From assembly GCA_031772625.1 (NCBI GenBank), contig CM062815.1, positions 917,072,979 to 917,136,978 of the forward strand: a stretch of 64,000 nucleotides of DNA, given 5' to 3'. This stretch comes from Pinus tabuliformis (taxonomy: Eukaryota; Streptophyta; Pinopsida; Pinales; Pinaceae). The translations under genes were made by a program, and so were the position numbers. Position 1 is the stretch's first letter. Every line of letters starts with the position of its first letter. Shown piece after piece: positions 23,874 to 35,593 of the stretch. The notes beneath the pieces were generated by a model, which had not been told where the DNA came from, did no database searches, and saw only the letters and a list, made by a program, of their open reading frames with translations.

Positions 23874-25797
23874 TTTTGGAAATAATACTGAGAGGGGGGG
23901 TGAATTAGTGTTTACAGTTCAATAATTTTTCATTTCCCAAAAATATTTATATACGCTACTTCTGTGAAGTGAAATTTCATGTACACGCTACTGTTATTAG
24001 AGAAACCAACGTATACCCAAAGAACTTATGATTTAGTGAATTTATCTTGTGTTGATATATAATCAGTGCATCAGTAACTAGTTAAACAGTGTAGTAAAAA
24101 TATAATAAATGATCACACATAAGCAACACACATGAACACCAAGATTTAAGGTGGAAATCCAATGAAGGAGAAAAACCACCTATTGCTGTCGTCTTTGTCT
24201 TCTTTTAATATTAAGAAAATTTGTTTACATTCTTGTATTGGTGTAGACTCATACCAATACGCAGGCACCCACCTACACGAGGCTACAACCTTCTCTCATT
24301 TTCCAGCTTCTACTGGAAGGGAGCCACAAACCCCTAGATCTTGTACTAGCCAATGTGTTTACCAGTATGTAGGCATTGACCTACAGAAGCCTACCACCTT
24401 CTCTCTTCCTCTAGGGACCATGTTTCATAAATTTTTAGACTGGGTGCTCCTGGTACACAACAATACAAATGAAGGTTTCGTTTCATCAAATTTTCATATT
24501 GGACCCATGAGAACTTTCAAACTGCATCAACTAATAATTAATTGATTTGAACAGTTAGATCACTGTCACTAGAACACTATGCTGAACCCAGAAACCTGAA
24601 TCATCATTCACAACCAGTTGTAACCTCAAAAATCATGCATTAGAATATCTACGCTACTTTACTGAACCCAACCTGCGTGTATACGCTACTTCCTTTGACT
24701 AGACCTACATATACCTTCAAAACTACTGAAACATAAAACTTCTGAATCAAGTCTGTACAAACAAGAAATATACTGAAGAGCTTTACATAGGCATTAAAAA
24801 ATATAACCCTTCTCACTTAGACAATCAATCAATCATACACCAAACTCCTTATGCATTCAATTTTACATTCATATCTAAGAAGACTTCATTGAGAGACAAC
24901 AGTAAAACAACATAATTAATCAAATAGATCAGTCATTTATGAAGAACATGATTTTCCTTTGTATACGCTACACGGAAGAATCGAACCTGTGTGTATACAC
25001 ACTTCTACCAATATGAACTGACGTATAGATTTGAAAATATTAACTCACAACTTCGCTGATATTCCACACTTCAGACAAACCCAGATTGTGACATTTAAAG
25101 AATAAAAAAGGTGTACACAATCAAATCTAGCCCAACCAATATTAGATCATTCAATGATAAGTCATTTCAGGTCTCATGATTGTGATCCAACAATGAATTC
25201 AAGGTGCACAAAATATTTCAGATCAAATAAAAAACATAGCCCCTACAACATAAAATATGCTTCAGATAGAAGTATTCTTGAGAAACCCTTTTACTTGCAC
25301 ACAATTGGCCTTTTGATCTTCTCCTCATATAGTTTTTGGCCTTTCTCAATACCTCGGACCAAAACCACTTAGGACCCATGTTATTCTTGGATGGGATCCA
25401 ATAGTCATTATTGCACTCAATATTATGGGCTAATACCATGGTATTGACCCCTGGTATTGTCTCCTCTTGAATATCCTTGATTTTCCAACATATAAGCGCT
25501 TTTCGTCTTGTTAAAGTGCGTGTATACATATATGCTTTTTTGTTCTATGAACCAGTGTGTATATGTTTTTCTGACTAAGTGGACCTATGTATACTTCTAA
25601 AACTAATTTACACCATCCTTTTCCTTCAACATCTTTATTTTGATGAGTAGAACTTAGTTCCATCTTCCCATTCTTCTGTATCAATTCCCTATTACCTCTG
25701 AATAGACCTGTTACACTAAAAGTTTCCTTTTCTGAAATCTGAACTAACTTTTGAGTGAGTTGCCATCAAGGACAACGCTTGTATCATAATGCCAAAA
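23874..25797 (-). repeat. 5' LTR of element D
   Basis: About 1,924 bp, recognised by homology to C's LTR at both ends (GAGTGAGTTGCCATCAAGGA near 25753; AATAATACTGA near 23881). The terminal bases are worn. It carries at least ten copies of the GTATACGCTACTT-like motif, for example near 23951, 23980, 24647, 24673 and 24961. Confidence 0.8.
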
Positions 25798-26477
25798 AGT
25801 TCAACCTGTTTCACATTTCATCCCTCCCTTGAACCTGAAGAAGTTAAATACATCCTTATAAATAGTCCCACACAGTGTGGATAGCTTCCCGACCCAGGTC
25901 CAGTTAGTTGCGACTCAGATACCACCTGAGAAAGGACTTGCAATAAATCTTCTACCACCTCCCTTGATCAATATGCTTGTCCTATGATTTCTCCAGAGAA
26001 AATATGCCCCACTAGAATTTTAGCACGGAGGCTTGTAGAAGCTTTTTGTGCATTTTTTTAAAATATCAATATAGGACACCTAGATGTGATGTTAATACAT
26101 TTTTTCTAGTCTTTTTATAGGTAATCCAGGAAATGGTTTAAAGCCCTACCAAATGATTCAATCACTACCTGGGGGGGATGGAGAATTATTTCATGCAAAA
26201 AAAGAGAGAGAAAAGGGACCATGGGTATATCCTCAGTAAATTCAATTATATGAAGAAGAAACATAATGAAGATGTGTCATAATTCATAAAAAGGTTTAAA
26301 AAATTGTACACTAATCTCCTTGCTAAAATCAAACCTCCACACACTGTTGCTAAAGTAGTTTTTGCTAGGGCCTTTGAACTAGAATTTGGTTTCACTGTTA
26401 GAGAAAGGAAGTCTCACTCATTCAAGTAGATTCAAATAGATGCTTTAGAAGTTGAAGAAAATTTCACCTCTAATGGG
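25798..26477 (+). pseudogene. Element E gag fragment (Ty3/gypsy)
   Basis: On the plus strand this is a decayed gypsy gag. The segment RKWFKALPNDSITTW sits near 26130 and FIKRFKKLYTNLLAKIKPPH at about 26284-26343. The WFK.LP..SI.TW and F..RF..LY motifs are standard. The left edge is D's LTR, so earlier gag lies outside the window. The right edge is F's LTR, beyond which E resumes at 47848. Heavily broken, the oldest host element in the left two thirds. Confidence 0.8.
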
Positions 26478-29400
26478 TGTTAGAGCCTAGATTTACCTTA
26501 GGCTGAAAAAGTAAGATTCTAGGTCCACATCAAACCACGCTCAGCCTTGTAGCTAGCCCTACGAGGACAGGAGAGGGCTCTCTCCGGGTCAATCTCAGCA
26601 AAAGATAATCAAATGGGGCTTGAGATGACTGATTTAACAACTAATCTTAGGCTAGGTATGAAGTGCAAGGATTTAATTTGAGTTTTTGAGGGTTTTGTTG
26701 GAAAAAGGGAAAGGCAAATTTGGGTCCGGGAATGAGGCCAAACTTTTGCAGAGTTTCGATTGGGGAAAGGTAGGTAGTAATTTTGATGCTTTAGATTAGA
26801 TGAATGGATAGAAAAGACCGCTGAGGAGCTGAAGAGGGCAAGAGGGTACCAAGAATCCTCTTCAAACTGAAGAAAACATTGAAAATTAAACAAACTAATA
26901 GGCAGAGCACAACAAGCTAATGAATTCTACCTTTTGTCACTCATTTGTTTAATTTCGGAAGCAAAGAGAAAGGAAATGGTATACATGGAACATCAATGAA
27001 ATTAAAATTGCATGAATAAAAACACCATCAAAACACAGAGCCACAAGGATCCCAACAAGTGCTGCAAAAACCTGGTCTTTCCTTTGCCAAAAATGTAGAA
27101 ATCAAATGTACAATGGAGTGCCAAGCAATCCCAAGTGTCCAACCCTGAAAATGACTGCAAAATTACATGATATAGACAAGCCTAACTCATTCCCATGCCT
27201 CTAGGGGTAGAGCTCATCATTCTAGGAGCTGTTTCAACCATATCTAAACAAGGAATTGAAAAATAGGTAAAGAAACAACTTGCCTCTATATGCTAGGAAA
27301 CTGATTCATTCACTCACATTTCACCTTTTGGTGAATGAATCTACAATAACAAGTAAAAATGTGCCAAAATTACATCATGGTAATGCAATTACATCAATTT
27401 AGATCAAGAGTAACATCAAAAAGTGAAACTAGTCAAAACTGGCCGAAATTCTGAGCTGAAGAGTGAAAAATAGGCAAAAATTCTCTATGCGCTGTGCCCA
27501 AAATCTCTATGCGTAGTGCAACTTTGGAGCTGATTTTGAGGCCCTTTCCAAAGTCCAAATTGAGCTCATGATAGCTCGTTGGAAAGCCCTGCCTGTCTAC
27601 TTTCCAACCCAAGTCGAATTTGTAGATTTGGTGTCCATTGTCCCCTCAAAATGTCCAATCTTCCAAGACTGCTTCCTGTGTGTCAAAATAGGCGCAGTGA
27701 GGTCATTTTTTGAGTGTTTTTTAACCTTTTGAGGGCTCAAAACTTGCCAAAATTTCTTGTTCATAGCTAGGAAAGCATTATTTATCATGAAAAGTCTAGA
27801 AATGAAAAGTTTTTTGAATATGGAGCCCTCTAGCGAAAGCGAGCGCCACATGGCGTGGCGCATAGGGAGGAAAACCCTGTTTTTTAGTGCAAAAAATTTT
27901 CAAAATGCAAAAATTGCTCCAAATTTCTTGAAATTTGGGTTGGACCTTCTTCATCAAGAGCTATGATGGGTCAAGGATGCCTCAGCCAATATCTGGAGTA
28001 GATCATGCTCTTTTTACCTCTTTTTCCTTTTTGATGCCTTCCTTAGTTTTGCCTTTAAATTTCTTATTCGTGCCTTGCAAAACTTGTTCAGCGCTATGTA
28101 GTGGAAAGTCATGTGTCTCAGCAATGATTTGTCCCTATCTGCCTTGTCCAGTAGTCCCTCTAAGTGGATGTTGACTGTCTCGAGCCAAGACTCTCGATCA
28201 TCACTAATCTCTTGCTCCAATGAAGTGAATTCAATCCTCCTCCTTTGGGTAGCTTGACGATTCTCCCTGATTTTTTGTAATTCCATAATCACCTGCTGAT
28301 CTTCAAGCTACTTATTCCTTTGCTCCAAGTATTTTATAATCCAGTTAGCCCTATCCAAGCTGCTCCTAGATGTTATCTCTAAGGTTGGAACTTTGCGGGC
28401 CCATGTCTGTATCATCATCCTGAATGAGAATGAAGTCGGTCTCTCGTTCACCTGAAGGCTACTCATCCTGCATTGGCCTCTTGCCTTTGTCCTGTACCTG
28501 TGGTATTGATGTCGGAAGTGAGGCCCCTTCCACCCCAGGTGGAGATAACACTCGCTTTGCTACTGCAAATAACTATCTAGCGCCCTTCTGATAAGTAATG
28601 AATACTGGCATAGTAGCAGTATGTGTCTCATGACCTTCATGCTGATAAGAAGGTCCACCTGTCACATGTCCAGCCTCTGAAGATCCCTGTGAAGCTCTAA
28701 AAAATTCACGAGAGATAAAATCATCCCAAGTGATGCCTTGTAATCCAAGCTGATGAACCACCACAATCTTGATGAGAACAAAATGATAGACATTGTTAAG
28801 CTGTTGCTGAGGGGTCTTGTGCTACACAAGGGTGGTCATCCTTTCTATGTTTCGGCATATGAAATAAGGAATGTTCATCATCCGTACCCGAGTGAAATGC
28901 ATCAACAACTTGATGTTATAAGCATACAAGCAGGAGAACCAACCATCATAGCTGAAATACTTCATGATCAGTTTCATTAAAGGTGCATATTCATCTTTGA
29001 GGTACTGAAATGGAAACACTCTCTTGAGCTGTCTCAAAAAGTTGGGCTTGATGTACGGTTCATAGTGCTGCCGATCAATTTTTTTCCTCTTGTTCCATGG
29101 TTCTCCAATGTTTGGTATGCAGGTTGCTAATGAAATGGAATCTGGTGTTAGCGTGAAAGTAACACCCGCTAGAGTGGCTTGGTCACCATGTAAATGCAGT
29201 ACAAACAGATGAGCCAACTCATGATGAAATTGAACATTAGAAACCTTCCCACAAAACTCATAACATGACTGATGCTGGAAACAAGAGATGGCAAGAGGGT
29301 AGGCCTATAATTCAGTAAGGGTGGTTGGTTCTTCTGTGATATGTCTGCCACCTCTATGAGGCCTCCGGGGTGCATGTCCTTCTGCAGGTGAGTCACATTG

Positions 29401-30896
29401 GGTCTCCACTTCATAGTCAGATGAAGGATTAAATGCTATGACTACTGGTGGAAAAACTCTCCTGAAGAGATGGGTGTTGATGTATCAAACTGTGTTGGAC
29501 TTTCTTTAATAATTGTGCAACCTCGGCTACCAAGGGAAAATAATGATACAATGGACTGTTGGGAGAGGGAAAAATAGTGGGAATTTTTGGGACTGTTGGG
29601 ATAAATTTAGATAGGGAAAATATGGGATGTTTGGGAGGTTTTGTATAAGGTTAGGGTTTGGGATTTTATAATAGGAAATTTGGGACGATAGGGGATTACT
29701 GAGTTTAGGGGGTAGGGGAACTTAGGGAACTATGAAAAGAGGGAAAAATGGGGTAAGGGAATGATGGAGGGAAAATGAACTTGGTAGCAAAAAAGTTGAT
29801 CAAACCCTAGGCAACAATTTTTGTTTGAAGAATTTGCAATGATAGGTTTTGATCATTTGTTAAAACATTCACCACATCAACCATCATAACATTAGCACCA
29901 AACTTAGATAAACAACAGAAGTTAATCTTAACCTACTTGGAACAAGGTGAACTCGTGCGATTTTGGTGATTGGAGGTCGTTCTGGTGATTTTTGGGCTTC
30001 CTGGTTATATGTGCCGTGCAACATGCCCAATGCACCTTGCCTCCCCAGTGCATCGCGCCTGTGTAAAATAACACTGTGTATTCATGCCCAGTGCACCACA
30101 CCTCCTGCTCAGTGCGCCGCACCGGCCGATTTTTGCCCAAATTCACCCAATTTCTCACTTGCTCATTAAATTTTCTCTATCTTGCTTCTCTTTTGCAAAT
30201 GAACTTATCAAAGGAAGGAATAGCTGATAGACCAAGAGCTTTTGAGATTTTAGCTCATGAAATCCACTTTTATAATATTTTTTCTTTGGTACTTTTCACT
30301 TTCTAATACAAACTCTGTTTTTGTTCTTTCCTTTTGATTTTTTGACTTAAATGATGAATCTCTTGGCAATTTTTTGCAGGGATGATGGCTTGGATTTCAG
30401 AAAAGGATGACCAGGACTGCATTGAAGAACTGTATAGCTTGAAAAACCTTAAAAAAATTACATATTTATTACAAAAAAATAAATTTGACGATTTCTTTTT
30501 CAAAATAGAGTTTTGAAAAAGAATCATTCTCGAGCATTATTGGCAATGAAACATCTGGAATAAAAACTTATTATGAACATCCTCATGGCCTATTGGCATT
30601 ATTAGAGACTTTTAAGACAAAATTTGTGAAACCCTAGACCTAATGACTGACATGACTCTTGGCTGACCAAAAGACCATCCATACTGACTGTAAAATTGAT
30701 TTTGATGAACTTTGATGGTTAGACATGAACCAGCAAGTACAAGACATGAGGGAAGTATGGAGACAAGACCCTTTTGTTAGAAGATCGATGCTCCTAATGG
30801 AATGCAAACGATCGAGTTGAATGAGACACTTAAAAATGAAATGCAACAAAAGAGGGTTTGCTCTTTGATGGAGGGTTGAACAGACCGACTCTAACA
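26478..30896 (-). repeat. 3' LTR of element F (4,419 bp)
   Basis: This pairs with 43371-47847 along its length and carries a minus-strand coding region at about 28003-29437. GC-rich stretches such as CAGTGCACCACACC near 30090 stand out against AT-rich flanks. Its outer end abuts element E gag at 26477. Confidence 0.92.
28003..29437 (-). pseudogene. Coding region inside the 3' LTR of element F
   Basis: Open stretches in the element's own sense cover about 1.4 kb of LTR. The best part (28822-29217) includes LFVLHLHGDQATLAGVTFTL, TPDSISLATCIPNIGEPWNK and LLMHFTRVRMMNIPYFICRN. The downstream end has a basic, helical tail (ARIRNLKAKLRKASKRKKR). The same region exists in the 5' LTR. It is neither gag nor pol. 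The pattern (LTPDSISLATGIPNIG, then a Y-and-F-rich helical domain) reminds me of the putative plant transposon protein families found near plant retroelements, but I cannot confirm membership. Lightly to moderately broken. Confidence 0.7.
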
Positions 30897-31240
30897 TTGG
30901 CTCCAATGGGGATGGTAGCTCCTTAGAGGTGCCAAGAACTACAAATTTCTGGGAGAGTAGGCAGTGGCTTCATCCATTGGGCTATGGAGTCCATTATTTC
31001 ATGAAATCCAAACAAGACTCTTGATTCATTTATTGACTGAAACTTGACTCAAACCGATTCAATTATGAAACCAAAATGATTGGAAAAACTGACTCGACAA
31101 ATGGATCCTAAAACTGAAATCTTTCTTCAGAATTATAACCTTCACTTCGGGTCCCAAACTGAAAAAAAGATCACATCACATACTTGAAATGAATTTGAAA
31201 TAAAATAGTATTTACAGTGACAATGTAAACAATAGAAACA
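30897..31240 (-). other. Element F region between pol and the 3' LTR
   Basis: This is about 340 bp with no supported coding region. I could not pick out a convincing polypurine tract; the minus-strand purine content next to the LTR is only moderate. Confidence 0.5.
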
Positions 31241-34200
31241 ACTCAGAAATGATACCGCTTGAACAACCGACCATTGACCGGCCCTCTTGGACAATCTTCC
31301 CCGTTCATCTCCTTCGGAAGAAAAGCATTCTGACCCCGATATGCTGCAATCTTAAAGGGACCTTTCTAGAGATTGTCAAACTTATCGTGCTTACGCTTTT
31401 CCTCATTCCTTGCATCCCACTTCAGCACCATGTCATCCAACTGAAATTTGTCCGCCTTTTCTTTTCTATCATAAATTTTCTTAATTCTCTCCTGTAGCTT
31501 AAACGTGTTTTGAAAAACTTCTTCTCTCGTCTGCTACAAATGGATCATTTGATTTAGTATTCTCTGCATAGATTGTCTTCACTACTAGCCTCCTTAAGAA
31601 TTTTGACTACCGGAGCTGCGAGAGATGTAGGAAACACTGTATCAACTCCATATACTAGCTCAAAGGGGGACATACCAATGGATTTCTTCTGACTCACTCG
31701 ATCTGCCCAAAGTGCATTGACCAACTTCTTATGCCAACTCTTCTTGTTTATTTCCAACAACATTTTAATGATGTTGACCAAAGATTTCTTAGAAGACTCC
31801 ACCAATCCATTGTCTTGTGGATGATAGGCAGTTGAGTGTCCCAAAATGATTTTATACTTATTACAGAACTCAATCATCTTTTTTGATTTGAAAGCCATTG
31901 CGTTATTTGTGATTAACTTATTCGGGCAACCAAAATGAGACAAAATGTTATTCTCAAGGAATGAAATTATTACCGCATCAGTAGCTTGTCTTGTGGGAAT
32001 TGCTTCGATCCATTTCGTGAAATAATCTGTCGCTATGAGGTTCCATCTATGTTGACCTGAAGAAGTAGGATGAATTTCACCAATGAAATCCAACCGCCAC
32101 TGCTGAAAAGGGGCACTCACCTCAATGGGCTTAAGCGGCAAAGGCTGTAATTTCTACCTTCCTTCAAAAATCTAACATTTATGATAGCTCTTGAAAATCG
32201 TATATACATCAGCAAACAATGTCGGCCAATAGTATCCCGCTTGCAGAGTTTTATTTGCCGTTGTTTTCCAAAAACGGTGACCACCACAATCTCCTTTATG
32301 GAAATCCTCCATGACCTGCTTCACTTCTTCTTCCACCAAACAATTCAACAAAACACCACCGGGATCTTTCCAATAAAATGCATAATTAAAAATACAAAAC
32401 TTAGCAGCCTTTAACTTGAAAGTTCTACCTTTATTTCTAGCCATACCAGGTGGTGGGGACAAATTCTAAAGCACATATATGATATCTTAATACCACGGAG
32501 AAAGAACAAATATTTTAGATACCTGAAGTGACGAACCTTCCTAATTCTCATCGGACATAGCAACAATCAGATTTATGTCTAAGACATGAAAATTCGATTC
32601 AGCCATTAACTTTGCCAATCCATGTCCTTTAACAAGCTTTGTGGGATTTATCTCCACATCATACTCCAGCAAAGCTGCAATCCACTTGCCTCGTCTTCCT
32701 TCTGGATCTGTTTGTACCAAAATATATTTGACAACAGTGTTAGGAACATAAGCCAAAATATGAGAATACAGAATATATACCCGAAAATCCTTCAATGCTT
32801 TCACAAGTGCAAGGGCTTGCTTTTCAATGATGTTGTACTTCAAGGCAACATCTCTTATAATTCAGCTGAAGAAAGAAATTGGTCTTTCGTGCTCATCTTT
32901 TTTCTGCATTAATACAGCTGCCATAGTATGTTTCGAAGCAAATGAAAACAATATAAAATCCTGAGTGTAATCTGGGCTGATTAGAACTGGAGTTGAAGAG
33001 AGATCCAATTTTACTAGATTGAAAGATTTTACAGCCTCTTCGGTACACTTCACTTGGTTGTCCTTCTTAAGCGTGTTTGTAATCTCTCTTAGATGTTCAA
33101 CAAGATTAGGCACAAAGCGGCATAAAAATTAATCTTACCATTAAAATATTGAATCTCCTTCTTGTTCCGAGGAAGGTCAATTTGCTGAATCGCCTCTACA
33201 CGTGCTGGATCAATACAAATGCCATCTTTTGAGATAATGTGTCCAAGTAGATTTCCTTCATCCATGGCAAACAAGCTCTTCTTCGGATTTAGTGACACAC
33301 CATATTTTCTGCACTTTTGAAAGACAATTTTCAAATTATAGATGTGTTCTTCATCTGAATTGGAAAACATCGTCAAATCATCAAGGTACACAACCAAAAA
33401 GACATCCTTCTCATTTGCGAAAGCCATATCCATTTCCCGCTGAAATGTGGCACCTAGTTCTTCAAACCAAAAGGTATTTTAGCGTAATGAAAAGTCCCCC
33501 ACGGAGTGGTGAACGCTGTTTTGTCTTGGTTGTCTTCATGGACCAGAATTTGGTTATATTCCGAATAACCATCGAGTAGTGACATACGAGATGCTCCCAC
33601 TACTCACTGAAGTATGTGATCCATTTTTGGCAACGGATAATTGTCTTTCAATGAAACTTTATTGATATTCCTAAAGTCAATGCACAAACGAATCTCACCT
33701 GTCTTCTTTCGTACGAGCACCAAATTAGATATCCAATCAGAAAATCTGATGGGAACGATGATTCCTGATTTGTACAACCTTTTTACCTCCTTCTCAATTG
33801 ATGGTAGCAATTTTGGATTTAGCCTTCTTAACTTCTGTCTAAAAGGTTTCTGATTAGGTTTAATAGGAATAGTGTGCTGAATTATATTGGTATCATATGT
33901 CTTCAAGTTGGAATAGTCCCAAGCAAACACATCAGCAAAGTATGACAAAAAACTAATATATTTGGCCTTTACCTTTTGTGGCAATGCTTTGGACAGCTTT
34001 ACCATCTTTTGATGTTCATCTTTTCCAATATTCACCTCTTCAACTCCCTTCTCTATTGGCTGCAATGTTGGTTTGCGGGCTACGTCATCGTGATCAAAGA
34101 GTTCTTCTAAAGGTATCAAGCCTTTAGGAATAATATTATCCTTAAGCTGCAATACTTCCATTTGATTGATCTGCACATCATCTTTACCATCATCATGTTC

Positions 34201-34800
34201 TACATCAATTGAGGTATCTTTAAACTTACCTTTGTTTTGCAGAAAATCATTAATCTCCTCGTCATCTTGGAAGACTTGCCAATATCTCTGATTGTCCAGG
34301 ACAGTTGGATGATGTTTCACATGGATTTCAAATTTATTACTTGAGTTCATAGGAATCTTCAAATAACTCGCTGCCTTAGCAAGTGCATCTGTAATGATAT
34401 TTTGAATTCGAGGCACACATGTTAGGGTATAATCAGAAAACAACTTTAGGATATCTAGAACTGCATTCTGGTATGCCCGCATCCGAGGATGCTTTTCTTG
34501 ATATTCGCCTTTGACTTGCTCAATCACCAATTCGGAGTTGCCATATACAACAATCCTCTTAGCATTCAACTTTCTTAGAATTTTTAGGCCAGCAACCAAA
34601 GCTTCGTACTCGGCTTCATTGTTTGAACAATCAAAAGCTAGCTTGTAAGAACATACCCGCACATTACTAGGCACTTTGTTCAGAGCAGAAAAAGGACTGT
34701 GTACCCAAATACCAATTCCAGCACCATCATTTCCCACTGCTCCATCGAAATCCATGGTCCACAGACCATCTTCCTCTTCTTCTAAGTGTTGAAACTCCGT
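31241..34800 (-). pseudogene. Element F pol: RNase H-like domain, RT, RNase H, integrase
   Basis: Minus-strand order: an RNase H-like domain at about 34,360-34,755 (MDFDGAVGNDGAGIGIWVHS, NNEAEYEALVAGLKIL, NIITDALAKAAS). A linker follows, then RT at about 33,100-33,920 (RLCIDFRNINKVSLKDNYPL, YLDDLTMFSNSDEEH), thumb and conventional gypsy RNase H at about 32,550-33,060, the integrase zinc-binding segment at about 32,172-32,400 and the integrase core at about 31,600-32,141 (YFTKWIEAIP, AYHPQDNGLVE). The integrase tail reaches about 31,241 (an NGEDCPRGPVNGRLFKRY-like end). The first domain resembles the archaeal-type RNase H of Tat elements (RVT_3), here placed before RT. Many breaks. Confidence 0.88.
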
Positions 34801-35226
34801 TAGCTTTGTTTTTTCTGCTTGCTGTCCATTATCTCTATCTAATTGCTGAACGATATTTTCCTGCTCTTGTCCTTCTTTCTTGAAAACTTCTCTGAAATTC
34901 TATGCTATTTCTGAAATAGAATTTGCTACAACTAACTAACTATCGATATCATTGAAACTATATGAATACAAAACAAAAGACTCTAAATCTGTATGTAAAT
35001 AATTAATCGGATGATTAACTGGTTTCTCCTTCCTCGTAATCATGTATTTCATTTTTTGTTACCGATACAATTTTCTCATTTGGCCAAATACAAGAATCGT
35101 TGCATAGGATAAATCTAGTTGTAATGTCCCTTGCAATTTTTATCCCCAGGACCTGGAAAGAAGCATTCCAAATCTAGGAGGAATATTTGCCACAACAACA
35201 TCCATCAAAACATTCTTGGTTGGAAT
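34801..35226 (-). pseudogene. Element F end of protease and linker to pol
   Basis: The minus strand carries the end of the protease region (TKNVLMDVVVANIPPRFGML near 35,150-35,220, a motif common after the gypsy protease core), then a weakly coding linker rich in Glu, Gln and Lys leading to the RNase H-like domain. The other side of the protease is at 41133 onward, separated by element I. Confidence 0.75.
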
Positions 35227-35231
35227 CTGAT
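35227..35231 (+). repeat. Left target-site duplication of element I
   Basis: CTGAT before element I's left LTR matches CTGAT at 41133-41137 after the right LTR: a perfect 5-bp duplication within element F's protease region. Confidence 0.93.
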
Positions 35232-35563
35232 TGTTATGAAACCTGCTCAAGAAAAGATAGAAAAGAAAGATCAACGCCTTAGAATTCAGCCTCTTCGAGG
35301 GGGCAACCTCCTTTACATTACATAAATGAACAATTCTTGGATGATACAAATGACAAAACCTCCTTTCTATATATAGGAGTCTAAGGAGTCACAATACAAT
35401 CCAGCCGACCTAACAATAATAATATAAAGACACAAAAATAACAATAGAGGGATTCTATGGGGACAAAAATAACAATATGGGGGTAATAGGGGCACAACAA
35501 TATAAATAAGGGGTATAACTACAATAGTAATGGGGTAATCACTAGTATTATAGGGATCCAACA
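35232..35563 (-). repeat. 3' LTR of element I
   Basis: A 332-bp LTR, on the plus strand from TGTTATGAAACC to ATCCAACA, matching 40800-41132. A TATATATA-like run lies near 35370. Confidence 0.95.
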
Positions 35564-35580
35564 TGCCCCTCTCCTTCAAA
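35564..35580 (-). other. Polypurine tract of element I
   Basis: On the minus strand a purine run (TTTTTTGAAGGAGAGGGGCA) leads directly into the 3' LTR, the expected primer for plus-strand synthesis. Confidence 0.85.
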
Positions 35581-35593
35581 AAATGTGTTGTCC

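Larger units (their letters stand above)
21833..25797 (-). mobile_element. Element D: 5' part of a second copia element, same family as C
   Basis: The minus strand has an LTR (23874-25797), initiator-Met primer site, gag and the beginning of protease, cut at 21833 by insertion of C. Gag, primer site and LTR ends are clearly related to C, with the same orientation. D interrupts the gag of gypsy element E. It is broken, and the remainder lies left of the window. Confidence 0.87.
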
